A DNA stretch of 9,419 bases from Planctomycetaceae bacterium UBA969 (lineage in GTDB: Bacteria; Planctomycetota; Planctomycetia; Gemmatales; Gemmataceae). The stretch lies in the NCBI GenBank assembly GCA_002303765.1, contig DBCB01000177.1:1-9419 (forward strand), read 5' to 3'. The notes under the pieces were generated by a model. The model was not told the DNA's origin. It worked only from the letters and a program-made list of their open reading frames with translations, and did no database searches. Positions 1-5,696 of this stretch are shown piece after piece (position 1 is the first letter of the stretch; each line of letters begins with the position of its first letter). A program made the translations under genes and the position numbers.

Positions 1-338
1 GTTTCACGGAAGTGTGGCGACCCACCAAACTTACCCACATTGGCCTGCCCTGGGTTAGTTTTCACACCGTTGATATCGGGCCTTCTCCCTGTTAGGAAAG
101 AAGTCCTGCTTGGGCTACACAATGGAAATTGACAATAAGCCCTATCGAATTTCACACCACGCTTTGCAAGTGCATCAAGGTTGGGAGTTTTCGCCAAGGG
201 ATGACCATAACACCCCAAAGAATTATTAAGATCATCACTAATGATGAAGAGAACATTTTTTTTCTCTGCAGCATTTAGCGATGCCATGGGTATGAAAAAG
301 ATGGTTGCCAGAAGAGTTAAAGTAATTTTTCGATACAT
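1..338 (-). CDS. Secreted type I sulfatase, iduronate-2-sulfatase-like, N-terminal part (partial)
   Basis: The minus strand reads open from ATG at 338 to the left edge, giving 112 codons of an incomplete gene. Residues 1-23 form a signal peptide (basic start MYRK, hydrophobic core, cleavage likely near LNA-AEK). Then come NVLFIISDD (D35, D36, the usual metal ligands of the alkaline phosphatase/sulfatase fold), a GCYGHP stretch, TPNLDALAKRG, and the sulfatase signature CSPSR at 74-78 followed by TSFLTGRRPD. C74 is the residue converted to formylglycine in this family, so the enzyme should hydrolyse sulfate esters outside the cytoplasm. The DDLNNSLGCYG and GRRPD-x-NGV spacing resembles iduronate-2-sulfatase-like members, but the substrate cannot be read from this fragment. 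AAGGA (348-352) lies 9 bases upstream; an in-frame ATG at 344 is an alternative start but sits too close to it. The gene is divergent from the serine hydrolase. Family assignment is very secure. Confidence 0.93.
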   Translation of the reverse strand, partial: MYRKITLTLLATIFFIPMASLNAAEKKNVLFIISDDLNNSLGCYGHPLAKTPNLDALAKRGVKFDRAYCQFPLCSPSRTSFLTGRRPDINGVKTNPGQANVGKFGGSPHFRE

Positions 339-441
339 AATCATAATTCCTTAATGCAAGAAGCTTTCTACTATTAAACTAATGGGAAGGGCGGGCATTC
401 GCCAACAAATTATGAAATTAGTAAACAGCGTTTGGGAAAAC

Positions 442-446
442 GGAGG
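442..446 (+). promoter_or_regulatory. Ribosome binding site deciding the start of the serine hydrolase-NamZ gene
   Basis: GGAGG lies 6 bases before the ATG at 453 and only 3 bases before the ATG at 450. An in-frame TTG at 432 lies upstream of this site. The spacing favours the ATG at 453, which also puts a clean signal peptide at the N-terminus. Confidence 0.6.
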
Positions 447-452
447 CGGATG

Positions 453-2741
453 ATGAGTAGTGCAAGAAATACAATTTCGATGTTATTATTGGCACTGATC
501 ATTCCAAGCTATTTATCAGCAGCAGAAATCAACCTAAAAAAATTGGAAGGGATCAAAGAGATTGTCGAAGAGTCAATCGAACAGAAGAAAATACCAGGTG
601 CAGTCGCACTAGTGCTAAATCAAGGGAAAGTAGTTTACAAAAAGGCGTTTGGAAATAAATCGCTTTTTCCCAGCACCGAACCCATGACCACGGACACTAT
701 TTTTGACCTTGCTTCTCTAACAAAACCTATTGCGACCGGAACATCGATTTTTAAATTAGTGGAAGCAGGGAAGTTACGCCTTAGCGACAAAGCAAAACTT
801 CATCTCCCCGAGTTAACAGAACCCGCATGGGAAGCCATCACACTCGAACACCTGTTAACCCATACCTCGGGTTTACCTGCAGGCAACGCGTCCTCTGATT
901 ACAAAGAAGGCATCACGCAGTCGATCAAAAAAATCAACAATTTAAAACTGCTAGCACCCCCAGGCGAACGCTTCACCTATAGCGATATAGGTTTCATCAT
1001 GCTGGGGGAAATCGTGCAAAGGGCATCAGGCAGATCCCTTGATCAGTTTACACGAGATGAAATCTTCCTCCCCCTGGGCATGAAAGAAACTAGCTACAAT
1101 CCACCTGAAACCCTCAAACCCAGAATTGCACCTACGCAAAAAGAAAAAGATAAAATGCTGAGGGGAATCGTGCATGATCCCCGTGCCCGATTACTCAATG
1201 GCATTGCAGGCCATGCAGGGCTTTTCTCTACTGCAGATGATCTCGCACTCTACTGCGCCATGATTTTAAACCCTTCCAATTCAAAAGGATTATCCTCTGC
1301 TAGTGTTCGCACCATGACCCAAGCCAGAGCCGTGCCCAATGGATGGCGTACCTTCGGTTGGGATTGTGACACCGCCTTTAGTTCGAACCGGGGTGAACTT
1401 TTCCCCAAAGGTTCAACCTTCGGTCATACAGGCTTCACTGGAACCTCGATCTGGTTCGATCCAGCATCACAAACTGCAGTCATCTTCCTCAGCAACCGGG
1501 TCCATCCCGAAGGCAAGGGCGATGCTACCCCCGTTCGCAATAAAGTTGCAACCATCGTGGCATCGGCACTCGATGGAAAACCTCCCACAACCTCTAAACA
1601 AGTGATTCCAGGCATCGAAATCCTCAAAAGAGAAAACTTCGCAAGGCTTAAAGGGGCTAAAGTTGGATTGGTAACCAATCACTCAGGCAGGGATATTACG
1701 GGCGCCAGCACCATTGATCTTCTTCATCAAGCACCCGAGGTAAAGCTGATTGCACTGTTCAGCCCAGACTACGGAATCCGAGCCCCAATCGATGCCAAAG
1801 TTACTGATTCCAAAGATCAAAAAACTGGTCTTCCCGTATACATCCTTCACGAAGAAAGACGAAAGCCAACCCCCATCCAACTCGAGGGAATCGACACCTT
1901 AGTTTACGATATTCAAGATTGTGGCTGTAGATTTAACACCCATATAGAAACCTTGGGGATTATCATGGATGCAGCCTCCGAGAGGGGTATACGAGTTCTT
2001 ATCCTAGACAGGCCAAACCCTATCGGGGGCAAGATTTTTTATGGCCCTCTGCCCGATGCGGGGAAAGAACCTTTTCATAACATGCCCATCAGGCACGGAC
2101 TCACCATCGGAGAAATTGCAAAATTGTTTTTACTCGAACGCAAGGTAACCGAAGACAAACCTCTCGTTTGCAAACTCGAGATAGTCACAATGGAAAACTG
2201 GAACCGTGCAGATCTTTTCGATGCTAGCGGGCTTGAATGGGTCTACCCATCCCCAAATCTTCGAACACTGACAGCAGCGCTTCTCTATCCGGGAATCAGA
2301 CTTTTAGAAAGCACGAACATCAGTGTTGGGATCGGCACCGACCGGCCCTTCGAATGGTTTGGCGCCCCCTGGATGAATAACCTCCAGCTTGCTCTTTTAT
2401 TGAATCAGCAAAACCTTCCGGGAGTTCGCTTTGTTCCCGTCAAACAAACCCCCGTGTCAAACCTGTATGCAAATAAATCATGCAATGGTTTGCAGATATT
2501 AATCAATGATTGGAGTACATTTGAGCCTATGAAAACAGGCATCGCTATCGCTTGGGCGTTACGAAAAATCCACTCGGATGATTGGAAAATCGAAAAGTAT
2601 AACACCCTACTCTTAAACAAGGCAACTCTGGATGCGCTAACCGCGGGTAGGCATTATGCTGAAATTGAAAAGCTTTGGCGTGCAGACCTCTCAGCCTTTG
2701 AAACTCGTAGAAGAAGTGTGCTGCTTTACCCCAACCCTTAA
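453..2741 (+). CDS. Secreted fusion of serine hydrolase (beta-lactamase class C fold) and DUF1343/NamZ-like exo-beta-N-acetylmuramidase
   Basis: The product has 762 residues from the ATG at 453. Residues 1-22 are a signal peptide ending near YLSA-AEI. Residues about 30-375 are a PF00144-type serine hydrolase: SLTK at 88-91 (nucleophile S88, base K91), YSD at 176-178 in the place of YxN, and HTG at 325-327 in the place of KTG. Residues about 387-762 match DUF1343 (PF07075), the NamZ family that removes MurNAc from the non-reducing ends of peptidoglycan fragments. Landmarks are VGLVTNHSG, SPDYGIR (437-443), KPTPIQLEGIDTLVYDIQD, LDRPNPIGG, RHGLTIGE, a WVYPSPNLRTLTAALLYPG-type block, GTDRPFEWFGAPW, and a RRRSVLLY end. 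The HTG and YSD variants are usual in esterase or DD-peptidase-like members, so antibiotic resistance is not implied. An inferred role is periplasmic muropeptide processing, with the first domain cutting or sensing peptides and the second releasing MurNAc. The NamZ signature shows departures described under findings. The gene is divergent from the sulfatase and convergent with the glycosyltransferase. Confidence 0.9.
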   Translation: MSSARNTISMLLLALIIPSYLSAAEINLKKLEGIKEIVEESIEQKKIPGAVALVLNQGKVVYKKAFGNKSLFPSTEPMTTDTIFDLASLTKPIATGTSIFKLVEAGKLRLSDKAKLHLPELTEPAWEAITLEHLLTHTSGLPAGNASSDYKEGITQSIKKINNLKLLAPPGERFTYSDIGFIMLGEIVQRASGRSLDQFTRDEIFLPLGMKETSYNPPETLKPRIAPTQKEKDKMLRGIVHDPRARLLNGIAGHAGLFSTADDLALYCAMILNPSNSKGLSSASVRTMTQARAVPNGWRTFGWDCDTAFSSNRGELFPKGSTFGHTGFTGTSIWFDPASQTAVIFLSNRVHPEGKGDATPVRNKVATIVASALDGKPPTTSKQVIPGIEILKRENFARLKGAKVGLVTNHSGRDITGASTIDLLHQAPEVKLIALFSPDYGIRAPIDAKVTDSKDQKTGLPVYILHEERRKPTPIQLEGIDTLVYDIQDCGCRFNTHIETLGIIMDAASERGIRVLILDRPNPIGGKIFYGPLPDAGKEPFHNMPIRHGLTIGEIAKLFLLERKVTEDKPLVCKLEIVTMENWNRADLFDASGLEWVYPSPNLRTLTAALLYPGIRLLESTNISVGIGTDRPFEWFGAPWMNNLQLALLLNQQNLPGVRFVPVKQTPVSNLYANKSCNGLQILINDWSTFEPMKTGIAIAWALRKIHSDDWKIEKYNTLLLNKATLDALTAGRHYAEIEKLWRADLSAFETRRRSVLLYPNP

Positions 2742-2762
2742 TAATTTCTAACTTGAGTATCC

Positions 2763-4445
2763 TTACTGCTTTTTTGCCAGAACCACAAATCGCTTCTGAT
2801 CCAGAAGATCGCGTGTGATAGAAAAAGTATCGACCTGCTTCCAAGGGAAAGTGATTTTACCCACATCAATCAAGCAAGGATCAAAACAAAAATAAGTAAC
2901 ACCTTCACCGTTAGAATCAACGGGAAGTGCCTTAACAAACTTCCCGTAGTAGTATGTAAACTTATGGTTGGTAATTCCAATGCTCACCAAATTAACATCT
3001 GGCGGGAGCTGGCTTTTAATCCGTGCCATCTCTTCCACCGTTTTTTCACTTCGCTGCACTTTAACATCCATGAAATACCCAAGATTGAAAATCACAAGGG
3101 CCAAACCCATTGCATAAAGATTCCCCTGCACCTTTTGCAGGTTCTTCATTATCGAAATACCCAATAGGAAAAGAGATATCGAATAGAAAATCGTTTGAGG
3201 CAAAGGCAATGTCCAACGCTCAAAAGTAAACCTTGGAATCTTTAAGGGAAGCAAAGCAATAGCGATCCCAATCAGAATAAAAGTTGCAGCTACCAAGAAA
3301 GTAAACCTAAGCCAGGGCGCCTTACCTTTTGCATCTATTGAAACAATAGCGACCTCTGCGACGGTACCCATGAAAAGAGCAAGCATTGGATACAGAGTTG
3401 CAAAATAGCGAGTCTGCCCGCCCGGAGGAATCCAAACCGTAAGGAATGCAAAACCACAGGCAAACAGCGAAAACATCAGTGCAGGTTTATAGGGTTGAAG
3501 TCTACTACGAAAAGAGGGCAGTAGGTAGGCAAGCAAAAGAAGCGACCAAGGAAGGATCGAACCTAAAATCTCAAACGGATAACTCCCCAAATGTTTGAAA
3601 AAGTGCATCATGTTCCAAGAATGAAATCGTGAAGCAGTATCGTTCAACCACAAGGCTTTAGCCTCTGCAACGCCATGCAGAGAAATGTAAGGCAGCATCC
3701 AAGCAGCGACTACCGCAATAGTACAAGACAACCCCACGAGCATGGGAAGGGTGAATAGGTAGCGCATGTCTCTTGAATACAAGAGATAGAAAAAAACGCT
3801 GGCGCAAAAGTATGCCAAGGGTTGCAGGCCCCCTTTGCAAAGCGAGGCAAACCCCACCATCACCCCAGCACTAATCCAAGTTGCAACTGCAGGCCATTTG
3901 CCTTCATAGCCCCAATGCCAAAGCATTAGAGATGCACTTAAAAAGAAAATATAAACCGCTTCGGGTTCTGCCTTTTGGCTCATGATCATGATTTCGCCAT
4001 TGGTTGCAAACGCCAGCGCACTGGCAAAAGCTCCAACATAAGAAAAGAAATTGCGAGAATAAGAATAGATCAAAAGGCTGGTAAGAAGCACCGCAACCGC
4101 AGAGGGAAAGCGCACAGCAAAGGGATCATTATTACCAAACACAATAGTGCTTCCCAACATCAACCAAGAACTTAAAGGTGGGTTGCTCTGAAAAAGTTCG
4201 CCTTGTTCTCTTGGGGTAATGTAATCATCAAAGTATTGCATTTCAAAAGCAACAAGGGCCCTGCGGGTTTCTTCACCCCTCATGGTTAAAATTCCCAATC
4301 TGGGAAACAAAGCAAGAGTCAGAAGCAGAGCCAGTAGCCAGAATGTTTTTTCTCTAATGCTATTAGAAAAAGCGCTTCGAAAGGTAGGTTGAACAAATTC
4401 CATTACGGATAAATCCTGCTTGATTATAAAGAATCCCTGTTTCAT
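2763..4445 (-). CDS. GT39/ArnT-like integral membrane glycosyltransferase
   Basis: This 560-residue polytopic protein has about ten or more hydrophobic segments, the first near residues 34-54 and the others filling about 100-440. A C-terminal domain of about 110 residues looks soluble. After the first helix comes RGEETRRALVAFEM (56-69), then DDYITPREQGELF and NPPLSSWL (88-95). This is the layout of the first extracytoplasmic loop in GT39 (dolichyl-phosphate-mannose mannosyltransferase / ArnT) enzymes, which move a sugar from a polyprenyl phosphate carrier to a lipid or protein. A later GGQTRYFATLYPMLALF segment fits the family too. Donor and acceptor are unknown. The start is uncertain: ATG at 4445 has no clear Shine-Dalgarno, and an in-frame ATG at 4403 (residue 15) has AGGA 10 bases upstream and would still leave about 20 residues before the first helix. 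It ends 21 bases from the convergent fusion gene, with no obvious terminator between them. Confidence 0.85.
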   Translation of the reverse strand: MKQGFFIIKQDLSVMEFVQPTFRSAFSNSIREKTFWLLALLLTLALFPRLGILTMRGEETRRALVAFEMQYFDDYITPREQGELFQSNPPLSSWLMLGSTIVFGNNDPFAVRFPSAVAVLLTSLLIYSYSRNFFSYVGAFASALAFATNGEIMIMSQKAEPEAVYIFFLSASLMLWHWGYEGKWPAVATWISAGVMVGFASLCKGGLQPLAYFCASVFFYLLYSRDMRYLFTLPMLVGLSCTIAVVAAWMLPYISLHGVAEAKALWLNDTASRFHSWNMMHFFKHLGSYPFEILGSILPWSLLLLAYLLPSFRSRLQPYKPALMFSLFACGFAFLTVWIPPGGQTRYFATLYPMLALFMGTVAEVAIVSIDAKGKAPWLRFTFLVAATFILIGIAIALLPLKIPRFTFERWTLPLPQTIFYSISLFLLGISIMKNLQKVQGNLYAMGLALVIFNLGYFMDVKVQRSEKTVEEMARIKSQLPPDVNLVSIGITNHKFTYYYGKFVKALPVDSNGEGVTYFCFDPCLIDVGKITFPWKQVDTFSITRDLLDQKRFVVLAKKQ

Positions 4446-4503
4446 CGTCTTTGATAGGCAAGGCCTTAATAAGAGAAGAGGCTAGGATGCACAAAGAACC
4501 CTG

Positions 4504-4527
4504 AAAGATAGGAGAGATACTATCTTT
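4504..4527. repeat. Perfect 8-bp AT-rich inverted repeat upstream of the glycosyltransferase gene
   Basis: AAAGATAG (4504-4511) and CTATCTTT (4520-4527) are exact reverse complements separated by 8 bases. The repeat lies between the tRNA-Phe terminator and the start of the glycosyltransferase gene, so it could be an operator or a leader hairpin for that gene. There is no T-run beside it, so it is not a terminator. Confidence 0.45.
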
Positions 4528-4542
4528 ATTGGGATTATAATC

Positions 4543-4584
4543 AAAAAAGCCCAGGCTCTCTACTTAAAGAGATACCTAGGCTTT
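4543..4584 (-). terminator. Rho-independent terminator after tRNA-Phe
   Basis: Read on the minus strand, AAAGCCTAGG (complement of 4575-4584) pairs with CCTGGGCTTT (complement of 4546-4555) with one mismatch. The loop contains a further short CTCT/AGAG pairing. The 3' arm runs into six T residues (complement of 4543-4548). It lies 7 bases past the tRNA 3' end and would close an rplC-tRNA transcript or a separate tRNA transcript. Confidence 0.8.
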
Positions 4585-4591
4585 CTTAATG

Positions 4592-4664
4592 TGGTCAGAG
4601 TCGGGATTGAACCGACGACCCCAGCCTTTTCAGGGCTGTGCTCTACCGGCTGAGCTATCTGACC
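4592..4664 (-). tRNA. tRNA-Phe (anticodon GAA)
   Basis: The minus strand folds as a standard 73-base cloverleaf. Acceptor GGTCAGA pairs with TCTGACC, the D arm is GCTC/GAGC, and the anticodon stem CAGCC/GGCTG encloses the loop CTGAAAA, giving anticodon GAA. The variable loop is GGGTC, and the T arm GTCGG/CCGAC encloses TTCAATC. The discriminator base is A. The bases after it are CAT, so the CCA end is not encoded and must be added by the CCA-adding enzyme. The gene lies 104 bases downstream of rplC on the same strand and just before a terminator. Confidence 0.97.
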
Positions 4665-4727
4665 ATCCAGGAGCGGGTTCAGGTTTCCCCTAAGCCACAC
4701 TTCCATGCCACTTAAATAGGCAATTTA

Positions 4728-4756
4728 AAACTATCGTAATAAACCCCCAGCGTCAA
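4728..4756 (-). promoter_or_regulatory. Possible promoter for tRNA-Phe
   Basis: On the minus strand TTGACG (4751-4756) is a 5/6 match to the sigma-70 -35 box. Exactly 17 bases later comes TAGTTT (4728-4733), a poor 3/6 match to the -10 box. If real, it would start a transcript about 57 bases before the tRNA and free it from rplC. The weak -10 keeps confidence low. Confidence 0.25.
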
Positions 4757-4768
4757 CTGGCAAGCCTA

Positions 4769-5476
4769 TTACTTGATCTTATTGGTCGCACGTACCATCA
4801 CCAAACCACCATTGGCACCGGGGATTCCACCCTCTACCAACAATAGATGATTTTCTACATCAATCTTAACTACCGTCAGATTGCGGACCGTTACTCGCTC
4901 GGCACCGTAACGACCTGGCATAGGACGACCCTTTTTAGGACGACCACTACCTCGGTTACTTGCCATCGAACCGGTACCACCGATCGATCGATGCACTTTC
5001 TTGGCACCGTGACTTGCAGGCATACCTGCATAGTTGTCTTTTTTCATTGTACCAGCAAAACCACGACCTTTGGTTGTGCCAATCACATCAACATACTTGA
5101 TATCTTTGAAAATCTCGTCGACGGTAAGCACTTTGCCTACGGTGAGTTCTTCGCTGGCCTTTTCAAGGCGGAATTCACGAATATACTTTTGTGGCTCGCA
5201 GTTTGCCTTGGGTGGATACTGAGTTCCAGCGGGGGCTTTCTTCCTGCGGTTTGATTCCATTTCGCTTGAAATATGGCCGCGCTCGGCTTTGGTAGCCTTC
5301 CTACGGGGCTTTTCTTCAAATCCAATTTGTACTGCATCATAGCCATCGCGTGTCAAGTCTCGCACTTGTAACACGGGGCAGGGCCCAAGCTTGATAACCG
5401 TTACTGGGTAGACTTTACCTTCATCGTTATAGACTTGCGTCATACCGATTTTGGTTCCAAGTAATCCTATTGGCAT
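4769..5476 (-). CDS. rplC: 50S ribosomal protein L3
   Basis: The 235-residue protein starts with MPIGLLGTKIGMTQ, the hallmark L3 N-terminus. It has the internal TTKGRGFAGTMKK (133-146) and SHGAKKVHRSIG (155-166) blocks and the C-terminal MPGRYGAERVTVRNL (186-200) and NHLLLVEGGIPGANGG (209-224) blocks. L3 binds 23S rRNA early in 50S assembly, and its long central loop reaches towards the peptidyl transferase centre. The protein is longer than E. coli L3 (about 209 residues, from memory). The extra length lies in the charged region around residues 58-100 and in the loop at 167-185. The ATG at 5476 has GGAGA (5484-5488) 7 bases upstream. The usual S10-operon partners are absent on both sides: upstream is a divergent protease gene, and downstream are tRNA-Phe and a terminator. 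The transcript therefore appears monocistronic apart from the tRNA. Confidence 0.98.
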   Translation of the reverse strand: MPIGLLGTKIGMTQVYNDEGKVYPVTVIKLGPCPVLQVRDLTRDGYDAVQIGFEEKPRRKATKAERGHISSEMESNRRKKAPAGTQYPPKANCEPQKYIREFRLEKASEELTVGKVLTVDEIFKDIKYVDVIGTTKGRGFAGTMKKDNYAGMPASHGAKKVHRSIGGTGSMASNRGSGRPKKGRPMPGRYGAERVTVRNLTVVKIDVENHLLLVEGGIPGANGGLVMVRATNKIK

Positions 5477-5483
5477 TGCTAAT

Positions 5484-5488
5484 TCTCC
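5484..5488 (-). promoter_or_regulatory. Ribosome binding site of rplC
   Basis: GGAGA on the minus strand lies 7 bases before the rplC ATG. It supports the start that gives the canonical MPIGLLGTKIGMT N-terminus. Confidence 0.7.
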
Positions 5489-5510
5489 ATCTAAATAAGC
5501 AACTGTCTTA

Positions 5511-5559
5511 CCCGAACGGGAGTCCGGTGAGCATCATTGCCGAGCCTTTTTACGGGCTC
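5511..5559 (-). promoter_or_regulatory. Structured 5' leader of rplC with two hairpins
   Basis: Between the predicted promoter and the rplC start, the minus-strand RNA can form GAGCC/GGCTC (5542-5559, 8-base loop) and a tight CCCG/CGGG hairpin (5511-5520). Neither is followed by a T-run, so neither is an intrinsic terminator. Ribosomal protein leaders often carry autogenous control structures. I see the hairpins directly; the regulatory role is inference. Confidence 0.3.
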
Positions 5560-5575
5560 TTGTTCATGAACTACT

Positions 5576-5604
5576 AAAATAGGGAGGAAATTGATGTTTG
5601 TCCA
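5576..5604 (-). promoter_or_regulatory. Likely sigma-70-type promoter of rplC
   Basis: On the minus strand TGGACA (5599-5604; 5/6 to TTGACA) is followed after exactly 17 bases by TATTTT (5576-5581; 4/6 to TATAAT). Transcription would begin near 5569, giving a leader of about 93 bases before rplC. The site overlaps the strong ribosome binding site and the first codons of the divergent leader ORF, so the two directions may interfere. Confidence 0.45.
5581..5587 (+). promoter_or_regulatory. Strong Shine-Dalgarno of the leucine-rich leader ORF
   Basis: AGGGAGG is followed, after 6 bases, by ATG at 5594. It is the best Shine-Dalgarno in the window, yet the ATG opens only a 21-codon frame that differs from that of the metalloprotease. 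Confidence 0.45.
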
Positions 5605-5659
5605 CCCGGATTTTCATTTATCCGCACCCCAAGGCAGATTATTGTTGTTACTATTATGA
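5594..5659 (+). CDS. Possible leader peptide with six consecutive leucine codons
   Basis: ATG at 5594 opens a 21-codon frame that ends at TGA 5657-5659. The peptide starts MFVHPDFHLSAPQGR and ends in six leucines (codons TTA TTG TTG TTA CTA TTA) directly before the stop. It has an ideal AGGGAGG ribosome binding site 6 bases upstream. A second ATG overlaps the stop as ATGA (5656) and opens a five-codon frame ending at 5673. The metalloprotease start follows at 5697 in another frame with only a weak GGA. This looks like a translated upstream ORF that could couple or attenuate expression of the protease, in the manner of amino-acid-sensing leaders. I find no terminator hairpin between it and 5697, so classical attenuation is not supported. 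It may also be chance, since the Leu run comes from TTATTGTTG-type low-complexity sequence. Confidence 0.35.
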   Translation: MFVHPDFHLSAPQGRLLLLLL

Positions 5660-5696
5660 TTATGCGACTTTAAGCACCCTAGCGGCTTTGGACATT

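Noticed and set aside
2742..2762. Possible bidirectional terminator between the convergent fusion and glycosyltransferase genes
   Set aside because: The 21-base gap is AT-rich but contains no inverted repeat.
4423..4428. Perfect TATAAT on the minus strand near the glycosyltransferase start
   Set aside because: There is no -35-like hexamer at a suitable distance, and a transcript starting there would clip the AGGA before ATG 4403.
4847..5254. 135-codon open frame on the plus strand inside rplC
   Set aside because: It lies wholly antisense to the clearly real L3 gene, and its Thr/Cys/His-rich translation is typical of a shadow frame.
5542..5564. GAGCC/GGCTC hairpin followed by TTGTT read as a plus-strand terminator
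   Set aside because: There is no plus-strand gene upstream to terminate, and the tail is too short and interrupted.
5598..5696. N-terminal extension of the metalloprotease from TTG 5598
   Set aside because: The 33 extra residues (Tyr/Cys-rich) are not signal-like and would place the real signal peptide inside the protein. The strong Shine-Dalgarno there is spaced for ATG 5594 in a different frame.
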